From the NCBI GenBank assembly GCA_905397405.1, contig CAJPVJ010000675.1, positions 1 to 21,584 on the forward strand: 21,584 nucleotides of DNA, in the 5' to 3' direction. Position 1 is the first letter of the stretch. Every line of letters starts with the position of its first letter. Both the position numbers and the translations under genes were made by a program. Source of the stretch: Oppiella nova (taxonomy: Eukaryota > Arthropoda > Arachnida > Sarcoptiformes > Oppiidae). Shown in pieces: positions 9,449 to 18,508 of this stretch. The notes beneath the pieces are model-generated. The model did not search any database. It was not told the DNA's origin and was given only the letters and a program-made list of their open reading frames with translations.

Positions 9449-10797
9449 AAACTAGTTTATTTGTATTGAATTATTTAATAGTTGTATTAATGTTAAGAAT
9501 TTTGGCAGGAGAAAATATAATGTATTGCTAATTTAAAATATTTTTAATTTACCAGGCTCTAAAATATTTACCAAGCTATTCAAACGCTGCGAAAATATAC
9601 CCGTTTTTCGAGTTAATACATGCCATGGATTTGAGTCAATCATTGAGCGGTTATTCATACGAAACGATTAAATTATTGCGGGATTTATTCAATGGGGATA
9701 AACCACATGAAGTCAATTCTGAATCTGATAACAAAACCGATCCAGATGCAAATTTTACAGAAAGCCAAAGTTACGTTAATAATTGCCCAGAACTAAAATC
9801 TTTATATCAAAAGTCATCATACATTACGGAAAATGATTTCCAGTCATTTAAATCATTGTGCGATTGTATTCACACTACAATTCAGGAGCTGGGTAGTTTT
9901 CTCTATAATAGTACCACATTTTGGCCTTATGTATCGAAATTAATGAATGAGAAAGGTTATATTCGTTTTGATGAAAACAAGTGTCAATTCTGGTTTACGG
10001 ATTATGTGTGCAATTATTACCGAATAGTATGTATCATATTAATTATAATATTTATTAATTTTAAATATTATAAAAATAATTATATATAAGTTTTAATTAT
10101 TATAATATATTTAAAAATAATAACTATTGTACCTTTGCATAGGCACTAAAATATTTAAAAACATATACCGAGGCAATTAAGGTATATCCATTTTTCCCGA
10201 TAATACACGGCATGGATTTGAAACAATCATTAACCCAAACATCGTATGAAAAGATTCAAACGTTGCGAGATCAATTTATAAATGATTATTCAACACCGTT
10301 AAGCACGTCATCCATTTCCACAGAAAGCATTATTGTACAAAATGATCAAGATACAAATACCAAGCTAACAACACTGAAAACTGTTTCGTCGCGTATAACC
10401 GAAAATGATTTGAAAACCTTTAAAACTTTATGCGATTGTATTGATATGACTGTCCATAAATTGGGAAGTGTTACAAAGTGCCCAGCAACATTTTGGCCAC
10501 ATGTTTCACAACTGATGAATAACCAGGGTTGTTTTAAGCATAACGCTAAAATTTGTGAATCTAGGTTTAATGATGCTTGCACGTTATACAAAATTGTATG
10601 TATAATGTAAAGCAAAAAATGTGATTGATATAATTGATTTTTTATTTTTAAAGGCGTTAAAGCATTTGCCAAATTATAATAAAGGCGTTAAGATTTACCC
10701 ATTTTTCTCGATAATACATGGCATGGACTTGAACCAGTGTCTACCAAGGTCATTGTATGAACCAATTAATGAATTGAAAATCAATTTTAAAAATTAA
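6046..10797 (+). CDS. Large protein with N-terminal ubiquitin/PB1-like region and five Myb/SANT-like modules (about 1,252 aa, 9 exons)
   Basis: Exons: 6046-6192, 6257-7309, 7699-7940, 8018-8414, 8477-8663, 8722-9386, 9556-10026, 10143-10595, 10654-10797; frames and splice phases agree throughout. Residues 1-78 (MKVLIDLNGC... LFDTDFDEY... ASDQQLIENL) look like a beta-grasp fold of the PB1/ubiquitin type, by pattern only. About 170 Asn/Ser-rich residues follow. Then come five diverged modules of the type W/YxxVxxxM..GY....C..W....Y, split by a phase-0 intron, then ALKYL...YPFF..IHGMDL; this is the pattern of Myb/SANT-like trihelix DNA-binding domains. The last three (exons 6-9) are clearest, with ITENDF and FWPYVSKLMNEKGY. 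Exon 6 also has a degenerate half module. A 72-base GT..AG stretch in exon 6 (8980-9051) could be an in-frame intron, giving 1,228 residues. A nuclear DNA-binding role is inferred. Confidence 0.7.
7434..7606. mobile_element. Foldback MITE (173 bases) in intron 2 of the Myb-module gene
   Basis: Two arms of about 73 bases starting GAGACGC are inverted copies differing at only a few positions (for example GACGCCAAG against GACGCTAAG), joined by a loop of about 25 bases. Flanks read TA/TA if the ends are TGAGACGC; an ATAT duplication is also possible because the junction is palindromic. No coding capacity. The near-identity of the arms implies a young insertion or a structure kept by selection or conversion. 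Confidence 0.8.
9411..9444 (+). repeat. (GA)17 microsatellite in intron 6
   Basis: A 34-base pure GA run starting 24 bases after the exon end at 9386, on the coding strand of the Myb-module gene. Confidence 0.95.
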
Positions 10798-10829
10798 CAC
10801 GATAATGTTTTGACTGTACTGAGTTGCTT

Positions 10830-10835
10830 AATAAA
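10830..10835 (+). terminator. Poly(A) signal of the Myb-module gene
   Basis: AATAAA 33 bases after the TAA stop at 10795-10797. This supports exon 9 as the true last exon. Confidence 0.55.
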
Positions 10836-11716
10836 CTGTAAAACAATATTAATATTCTAATTCAAACTATACTAAATATGTTAATACAAAATACTAGATC
10901 AAAAAGTCTTTGTCAACTTATTTACATCACTTTAATTGTGGAATTAACCTTAATTTGATTTAATTATTTTAGTTATACAGGTCATTTTCCACTTAATATT
11001 GTATCAATAATACAGTATCACCATTAATTATTTAATAATCATAATTAAGAATCTGTATAAAATTATATGTAAAATTTGTACTTAATAAAACTACTTTTGA
11101 ATATATTGATAAATTAACAAAGCCTATTTAATTAATGCAAAACATTTGTATTTAATGATCAATGATGATTTTTATAATAATATATTTATTGCATTTTAGC
11201 ATATTATTATTAAAATCTAATATTTTAAGTGGTGTACCTTCATATTTAAATATATTATTAAGCAACATGTTCATCATTTTTTATATTTCATGTCATATAA
11301 AGTTATAAAAGCTTAAATCATTTTATAGTTTTATGCATATAAAGTATTTCAAAAATATATGAAACACATGAATCATTTATTATTATCAAAGGTTTATTAA
11401 TGTATTATTAAATTTCGAGCTGTTGCTAATATCGTATATACTAACCTTGATTTTATTTACTTAACAATGACATTATAAAATGTGATAAACATTAAATATT
11501 AAACAATTTTAAGAAATTCATATCAATAAAAATTATAAGTATAAAACATGACCCGACTATTAAACATAACCTATAAGCAATGTAGAGTTTTTAATTAATA
11601 ATGTTAACAAATTACAGTAGATAAAGAAATGTATACTTAAACATTTCATATAAAACAACATTATTGGCTAACAATTGTAACTTAATTGTAATACACACAG
11701 AATATAAAAATTAATA
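10836..11716. other. Gene-free AT-rich spacer
   Basis: About 880 bases with no long frame, inverted repeat, RNA gene or recognisable repeat on either strand. The last bases before the transposon (CAGAATATAAAAATTAA) may be the left part of the promoter region of the gene copy at 13156. Confidence 0.6.
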
Positions 11717-13017
11717 AAGCTTGAGTCATAAGTAATTGCACAGATTCTGAACACTTAGAGTGCGCTTAAGATTTAATTGTTGGGTTCGAGTAATGGTTCC
11801 ATTTGTTCGTCAGTTATCACTGCATATACTTATGACATGTTTTACAGTCTCTTATTACCATTAAGACAATGAAAGTGTCTGAAAGACAGTCAATCGCTGA
11901 TAGAGTTGTGCACTTTTATGTCAATGTAACCAATTTCGACAAAAAGAATACAATTAAGCACTTCCAAGAGGAAGGTCTTAAACCTCGAGCGTTGTATTAC
12001 ATATTAGATCGATATCAGAGCACCGGCAGCTCAAAATTTAGACCCAAATCCGGAAAGCCTATCAGTGTGTCCACTAAAGAAGTGGTGCAGAAAGTGGTCA
12101 GAAAATGTAAGAATACTAACAAAAGCGAACGAAATGTTGCCAATAGTCTGAAGATATCACAACGAACTGTCCATAGGATTAAAGTCAAGAAAGGATTGAA
12201 GACATATAAGTGCAAAACAGCACCAGATTATACTCAGGATCAGTCTCGAAGAGCCAAAACCAACTGCAGAAAAATTTACCGGAAATCGATACATAAAATT
12301 TTGATTCTAGACGACGAGACATACTGTCCGGCCGACCCCCGACATGTACAGGTGAATAAGTACTACCACTGCACTGATAAGTCTAAAGTGCCATCAAATA
12401 TAAGACTTAAGTCAAGAAAGAAGTTCCAGAAGCAGTTCTTAGTATGGCAGGCTTTGGATCAAATGGGTCATGTATCGGAGCCTTACGTAAAATTAGGAAC
12501 ACTGAAAGCAAAGGAGTATAGGGAGGAATGCCTACAGAATAGACTTTTGCCATTCGTCAAGAAATACCATAACGTTAAGGACGTGGTTTTGGCCGGATAT
12601 GGCAACAATTAATTACGAGAAAGACGTCGAAAAGTGGTTAAAAGACAATGGTATTGAATTTGTAACCAAAATAGGTAACGAACCTAACGTTCCCCAGGCC
12701 CGCCCTATTGAGAATTTCTGGTCAGTTTGTAAGCATAACTATAGTCTGAGGTCTAAGCCGTCGCGTAATGCCAAAGAAATGACACAAATCTGGTCTAAAC
12801 TTAGCAAAGATGTCGCAAATAGATGTGCACAACAGCTCATGAGGAATGTCCGCAAGACATTGAAGCAAATCGGAGATAAGGGAGTCTTTGCGCCAATTAT
12901 TGACAAAAATTGATTTTGTATATAATAATCTTTCTGAAAATAAAATTTTGTCTTATCTGAAGCAATTCAAAAGTTATACCATTTTAAGATTTATGCAATT
13001 ACTTATGACTCAAGGAT
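11717..13017 (+). mobile_element. Tc1/mariner-superfamily element, DD37E type (1,301 bases)
   Basis: TA duplications lie at 11715-11716 and 13018-13019. The terminal inverted repeats agree exactly over CTTGAGTCATAAGTAATT and the next three bases, with three to four differing bases at the outermost tip. Length and single transposase are typical of the superfamily. The ends are nearly identical and the gene is broken once, so the copy is recent but probably not self-mobilising. It sits in the promoter region of the partial gene copy that starts at 13156. Confidence 0.9.
11869..12913 (+). pseudogene. DD37E Tc1/mariner transposase, one frameshift
   Basis: Frame one (11869-12612) carries two N-terminal helix-turn-helix regions (KNTIKHFQEEG.. 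and SERNVANSLKISQRTVHRIK), then the first catalytic Asp in ILDDETYC. Frame two carries WPDMA with the second Asp (codon at 12596) and QARPIENFW with the catalytic Glu, 37 residues later, ending at 12913. The break is a one-base shift within the T run at about 12587-12590, where the motif FWPD should be read. Known biology of the family: cut-and-paste transposition at TA. As it stands, frame one ends before the second catalytic Asp and should give no active enzyme. Confidence 0.88.
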
Positions 13018-13155
13018 TATGTATGAACAGGACATACTAAGCACATATTATCATAAAATAATGAAGCATTTATAATAATTTTAAATGAAGTCTACAGTAT
13101 ACATACTTAATAAATGACAAAAAAACTTTCATAACATTTATAATTAACAATTAAA

Positions 13156-14069
13156 ATGAAAGTTTTAATTGAATTAAACGGATGTAAAAACTATTGCATA
13201 CGTATTGAGTGCACCGATACTGTGACCACATTCAACATCATCTACAATGAGATACAAAAACAAATCCCACATAACGTCTCATACGAAACATATTTGTTTG
13301 AGGTTTGTATACATTTTACTAATAATTAAAAAAAAATATTTTTTATAAATTTAATATTTTAAATAATAAATTCATTTCAATAGCTATTTGACACGGATTT
13401 CGACGAATACTGTGTTATAGCGAGTGATCAGCAGTTGATTGAAAACTTGTCGCGAATTCGGGTCCGAAATAAAACTAATAATAAATTGTTTAATACTAAA
13501 CACAATAACATAGAGACGGAGAGAAAGTTAATTAATTTAACAAAAAATGGGATCATAATTAATAAATATGCCCCTGACCAGAGAACCGGTGGCATCGTGA
13601 CTAACATTCCTGAAAATGACAGTAAATTAAATATAAATTTAATTCAAGTAGACATGAATGTAGGGGCTGGTAGTATTAAAAATGAAATTAGCGCTCCAGC
13701 TGACTTACCAATTAACTTTAAAACTAACTTTGAATCAAATGTAAACTTACTCAGGAAATAATTACAGTTTGAATGATAGCCAGAATATTCATACGGATAA
13801 TAATAATAACCAGAATATTCCGGAATATTGTGAAATTCGTACACAAAATGAAGTGAATAACATGCTTGATTCAAATATAAAATATAACTTAAACCAAAAA
13901 TGTGCTGATGTACTTCAAAATAACGATCCAGATGGGACAGGTAGTTGCGTTAGCAAACACCTAGTTACAAATCAAACAGATAAACTAAAGTATAATTTTA
14001 AAAGTATTGTATTTATATTAAATGCGAAATACTTTACCAAAAATTTCATAACACGGATGAGTTACTGAT
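13156..14069 (+). pseudogene. Truncated 5' copy of the Myb-module gene
   Basis: Exon 1 (13156-13302) and the start of exon 2 (from 13384) match the gene at 6046 closely: MKVLIELNGC, then LFDTDFDEYCVIASDQQLIE is unchanged, and the intron is similar. Relative to that gene, two bases are missing near 13750 in NVNL(N)SG, so the frame stops at 13761; homology continues in another frame through MNDSQNIH... to GDTDELL-like DNA and ends at GAGTTACTGA (14069). All Myb-like modules are absent. Unless a short N-terminal protein of about 175 residues is made from the first frame, this is a pseudogene. The unbroken conservation of the first domain leaves that possibility open. Confidence 0.75.
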
Positions 14070-14174
14070 CTAAAGTTGGAATCACTGTATATTTAAATAT
14101 AAATATTATTTTGTTTACCATAATGCATGTAGATGGCAAGTCTTATTTAAATGTTATAGATAAAATAAATATCT

Positions 14175-14194
14175 TATATAACTATAGTTATATA
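14175..14194 (+). promoter_or_regulatory. TATA-containing 20-base palindrome upstream of the kinase gene
   Basis: TATATAACTATAGTTATATA is a perfect inverted repeat and includes TATATAA in both orientations, about 120-140 bases before the start at 14316. It is a candidate core promoter; the symmetric form could serve either direction. Confidence 0.4.
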
Positions 14195-14249
14195 AAATTT
14201 ATGATATCATAAACTACCTATTACTGTTTATATTATTTGTGTTTTTGGT

Positions 14250-14306
14250 ATGGCTGACATAACATTAAACAAAATATGTGAAAATTTAATTAATTTAACT
14301 TGTTAA
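14250..14306 (+). CDS. Upstream ORF (18 codons) in the probable leader of the kinase gene
   Basis: An ATG at 14250 opens 18 codons (MADITLNKICENLINLTC) ending TAA at 14306, nine bases before the main ATG. If transcription starts 25-35 bases after the palindromic TATA box, the uORF is in the leader. Its sequence resembles the start of the main protein (LDKFNICDQI), so it may be a relic of an older start rather than a control element. Confidence 0.35.
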   Translation: MADITLNKICENLINLTC

Positions 14307-14315
14307 ATTATTTAA

Positions 14316-17300
14316 ATGTCGTCTATATTAGACAAATTTAACATTTGCGATCAAATTCGTGCTAATATTAAGAAAACAATTAAATTGTTTCACGTTTTCA
14401 ATGACTATCACTGGTTCGCAAATTACATAGTGTTTGTCACGGAGGATGACCATGTTTTTGGTGCTAGGTACAATTGGATTAGTCTTGCCAATATTGTCGG
14501 CTATGATGGACCACAAATCATTCAGGAGCTATGCTACCAAATAATACAATACTTTGTGACCGGGTACGATTTTGTGATCGCTGTTAATGATGTTCATAAT
14601 GTGTATAGTTGGGGTTGTAATGACCATGCTCAATTGGGAAGACTTAAGCCCGAGTATATGTCTAATTGTGTGCCTGATACAATACACTTTTTCGACGAAA
14701 TGTATATTGAACAATTGTGTTGCGGCTACCAACACACACTTGTCTTAACAACTGATGGAGAGATATGTATACAGAAAGTAGTCTAAACACTAAAACTAGG
14801 CCTAACACCAACATAATATGAAAAGCCCAATTCTGAAACGACCGATGTGTTTATACTAGCAAACTGTAAACTCAAGTATTTCACTTCATAATTGCCAAAT
14901 TCATTGCCATACAATATTAAGTGCACTACTTTAATTTCCAGTTTCTGGTACAGACACAGGGAGTGTATCAAAATTTCTACATAAACAATTTCGGAAATTA
15001 TATAATTTACAATATTTATTTCAAAATTATTTACAATCTCGTTATAATACATAATTATGTTTCATATTGAGTGGATAAATAATCTCCTAAGAAAATAAGG
15101 TAATTAAATTACTTAATCCAAGTATACATTTAATTATAGTATGCACCTTTATGTAAATAATTACCTAAATTGACCAAACATCTACAAAATATGTATAACA
15201 ATACCAATTTAAGGTATATGGCTGGGGACGAAATTGCGAGGGACAAGTTGGGTGCAGCGACAACAACCTCAATGATTGCGTTCTCGAACCGACCAAGCTA
15301 CAATTTCCAATAGGGTACCAAGTAAAAAGCATCTATTGCTACCACTATTGTTCGTTCGCCATTACAGTAAACGGTGGTGTTTTCAGTTGGGGTTCAAACT
15401 ATCGATACATGCTAGGTCATAATATTGGCAATGACAATCAAATGTCACCGAAATTAATACCGTACTTAACCGACATTAAGGCCATCAGTTCGGCCAGTCG
15501 TATGACGTGTTTCCTCTCAAATACCGGTGCCCTTTACTACTGTGGCGATGTGTTCCCTTGCCCAAAATTAACACCTACCCAGATTCAAAAGGTTGCATTT
15601 CACGATATGTCCCAGCTACGTTCGTATAGTAATTTCACATTCGTACCAGTTGTGCTGGGTGATAAAGTTTACAAAATTGACAGTGCTAACGAACGTAGTG
15701 AAAGTAAGCATGCTGATTTTATAAGTTTCTATGCCGAAGAATGTCAAATAACTTATAACACGCGTCGCGTACATCACAATCATTATCTCTATAAGTTTAA
15801 TGAGATACAGAAAATTGGTCAGGGTGGCTTTGGGTCGGTGTACAAGGTGATGAACCTTTTTGATCAAAAGATTTATGCGGTTAAATGTGTTCCGTTTGAA
15901 GGTAAATAACTTTATAAATTGTAATTGACATTATGACTTTTTTGGACATCATTATAGATACAAAAAATAAGGGCAAAGTGATCAGGGAGATTAAAAATTT
16001 GGCCACAGTAAACTCGAACTTTGTGGTCAAGTATTATGACTCGTGGATCGAGCGCCAGTGTCTATACATACAAATGGAGTTGTGTTTGGACAGCCTAAAC
16101 AAAATACTAGCCCTAAAACCTCAAGTATTTAATCGTCAATTGGATGAACCCATGTCTTTGTACGAGTACTTCATATCGTGTGAAATATTTCGACAACTTT
16201 TAGAATGCGTTCAATATTTGCATGGTTTGGATCCGCAGATCATTCACCGGGACCTCAAACCCGACAATATATTGATTTCGGTTAAAGTCAAAAATGACCG
16301 ATTTATTAAATTATGCGACTTTGGCCTGGCTACCATGCACGATAAACGCATACATTATATTACCGCTAATAAGCACACGGCTGACGTGGGCGATGTTAGA
16401 TATATGGCACCAGAGATCATCCAGGGCATGAAGTACGGCCATAAATCCGATTTGTATAGCTTGGCGCTAATTGGTGGTGAAATATTTAGTATTGATCTAT
16501 TTACCGAAAAGTTAATGAGGTAAGCAAAATGTGCAGTACAGGGTTAAATTTATAAATATGATATTTGACTTACTGTGTCTAATATTTTATTTTACAAGAA
16601 ATCGGTGATATTAATTTTGTGTTTAATTTATATTGGATTTGAATAATTTTAAATTATATTATATAAAACGGAAAGTATCTTGCAATAGTAATGTAATATT
16701 AATGGCACACTCGTGTTAATCCGGGCCACACTATGAGTGACAAAACTATAAACTATTTAACATTAATTTCAATATTTATTTATGTTATAATATTTACAGC
16801 ATTGTCACTGGTAATGTGGCCCGGATTACCATGTTTGCGCATTGTATTATAGCTTAATTGTAATATAGGTTAATGATGTTTGGTTGGGTTATGTGAACTT
16901 CTCCATAATAGTAGTCAATTTACAAAATGCCACGAAATAGGGGTAAATTCAGGAATAATCAAAATATGATACTTACCGTTTTATCTTAATCTTAATTAAA
17001 ATTTTATTTGTTTTATTATGAGTAAAATTATGTTAATAATTAATATTATTAAATTATTGTTTATAGCTCCATGCAAAATTCTCAATACATTGATGAATTA
17101 ACTGTGTCCATTGAAATATTGCAAGATTTATTGGACTCCATGATAAACTTAAAATGGGAAAAACGGCCGGAATGTTGGGAAGTGTTGGCTAAATATAGCG
17201 AGTGGTCCATCGATAATAGTCTGGACACAAATGACCTACAATTTAAGGCAACACTCGAGACCCTTGAGTCGCACGAGAATCCATTTTTCAATAAATTCTT

Positions 17301-17370
17301 GCTTAACATATTGCAACGTAAATGGGCCTCACTGTCCATATTTGAAAAGTTTCAAAAGGTGTTTTCATAA
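14316..17370 (+). CDS. RCC1-repeat protein with C-terminal eIF2-alpha-kinase-like Ser/Thr kinase (about 671 aa, 4 exons)
   Basis: Exons: 14316-14777 (end uncertain), 15214-15901, 15958-16519, 17067-17370. Residues about 90-300 hold RCC1 propeller motifs: VYSWGCNDHAQLG, CGYQHTLVLTTDGE, VYGWGRNCEGQVG, VFSWGSNYRYMLG. The kinase begins near residue 350 with IGQGGFGSVYK, AVKC, an alpha-C Glu in REIKNL, then YYDSWIE, HRDLKPDN (about 480), CDFG (about 504) and MAPE; all key catalytic residues are present, so it should be active. VVKYYDSWIE and LYIQMELC are typical of eIF2-alpha kinases such as GCN2. NEK8 and NEK9 also join these domains but in the opposite order. Exon 1 should end after GAG at 14762 as in TDGE-VYGWG, but the bases there are ATATGT rather than GTATGT; the next in-frame donor (GTAGTC at 14778) adds ICIQK. 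A role in signalling is inferred. Confidence 0.78.
16719..16826. mobile_element. MITE (108 bases) in intron 3 of the kinase gene
   Basis: Inverted ends ATCCGGGCCACA with a further partly matched stretch ending AGTGACAA, flanked by TA at 16717-16718 and 16827-16828. The centre is AT-rich. No coding capacity; a TA-target (Tc1/mariner-type) element is most likely. Confidence 0.7.
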
Positions 17371-17437
17371 TGTTTTATGTGAGCTGTTACAATATGAGTT
17401 GTTAAAATATTAATGATAAACATTAATAGCCATATAA

Positions 17438-17443
17438 AATAAA
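17438..17443 (+). terminator. Poly(A) signal of the kinase gene
   Basis: AATAAA about 68 bases after the TAA at 17368-17370. Confidence 0.5.
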
Positions 17444-17813
17444 TTTGAACTCTTTATGTATTAAAGATAATTATATTTTTTTAATTGATTTAATTAAATA
17501 TTATTAAATCATATATTATATTATAACAAAGATTATCTTGACATATCAATAAATAAAATTTGTTATTAAGCATTTTTATGAAAGTTTAATATAAGTAAAC
17601 ATCTTATAAGATTATAATTTGATTCTCGTATAGATACGATTGATGAAATAACCGTTTTATTATACCCAGATACCCATGTAAACTAATGCATATTTATTGG
17701 ACATAATAAACATTTGAATACAATAAATAAAATAAATGCTTATAAATGCAAAATAATTTATAACAATAGTCGATAGTAATAGATAAATAAGGTGAATTTC
17801 ATTTTGCAAGTGC

Positions 17814-17883
17814 TATATAAGTCACATATAAATCATCTAAATATATTAAGCTTAACAAAATTAAAGCATTGCCAATCATGAAG
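17814..17883 (+). promoter_or_regulatory. Orphan promoter with a possible two-codon first exon
   Basis: TATATAA at 17814-17820 is followed 57 bases later by ATGAAG (17878-17883) and a GTATTT donor. A tiny first exon coding MK is common in arthropod secreted and cuticle protein genes. I could not find a convincing second exon with a signal peptide before the next gene's own promoter at 18425, so this may be the remnant of a lost gene or a chance match. Confidence 0.3.
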
Positions 17884-17949
17884 GTATTTTGCATAAATTT
17901 GAGAAAATTTAAAAACTAATTAATACGTATTGAACGCATTTCTATTTTA

Positions 17950-18282
17950 TGAAAGATGTTTTTTGAGATTTAAAAATCGCATATGAAATGACCAGGCTAC
18001 AACTATTTTTCATATTTTTAAATTAAAACCGAAATACTGAAAATGGCACCAAACCCCCATGTATTTTCTATGAGGATTCCGAAAATATTCTTGTCAATAC
18101 TCAACATTAAATATATTTGTGACCGGGTAAGTTAAAAATATAATCTTATATACCAACAAAATGGTCATTTATTCTAGTTTCTGAATCTGAAGTCAGATCT
18201 GAAATCCAATTCGGGGTTCAAGAGAAATAAGCCAAAAACCGACTGTAGTTTTGCTTGCTCGTGAGTGTATGATGGCAATGAA
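17950..18282. other. Gene-free stretch with a less AT-rich block
   Basis: No supported gene. The block 18040-18265 is clearly less AT-rich than its surroundings. It holds a short open frame from 18042 (MAPNPHVFSMRIPKIFLSIL...) that runs into GTAAGT at 18127, and an acceptor-like TTCTAG at 18178. It may be a decayed repeat or a short unrecognised gene; neither is supported by a known motif. Confidence 0.35.
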
Positions 18283-18285
18283 TGT

Positions 18286-18330
<45 letters not shown>
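18283..18330 (+). repeat. Compound microsatellite (TG)14(AG)10
   Basis: A TG run (18283-18310) passes directly into an AG run (18311-18330), about 95 bases upstream of the TATA box of the next gene. Confidence 0.95.
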
Positions 18331-18332
<2 letters not shown>

Positions 18333-18424
18333 AAAACAATATTTCAAATAAAACGTAAAACTCTACACAAATAGTTCATTGAACAAATTGCCTAGTTATC
18401 ATTTCCTTTTAGAAACCAATAATG

Positions 18425-18432
18425 TATAAAAA
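18425..18432 (+). promoter_or_regulatory. TATA box of the two-domain membrane protein gene
   Basis: TATAAAAA 84 bases upstream of the ATG at 18509, nearly the same spacing as in the tandem secreted genes at the left of the window. Confidence 0.5.
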
Positions 18433-18508
18433 CTATAGCTATTTGTAACTATTATAACAAAAATAAAAATAATATTAAATATCAAGTTATATTATTTTGT
18501 TTATAAAA

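Noticed and set aside
10346-10672. Minus-strand frame over exons 8 and 9
   Set aside because: Antisense to a conserved module; it spans an intron boundary and has no recognisable features.
15616-15867. Minus-strand frame opposite the kinase glycine loop
   Set aside because: The plus strand encodes an unmistakable RCC1/kinase protein here.
18283-18330. TG/AG run as a telomere- or CRISPR-like array
   Set aside because: Simple dinucleotide repeats without spacers; a plain compound microsatellite.
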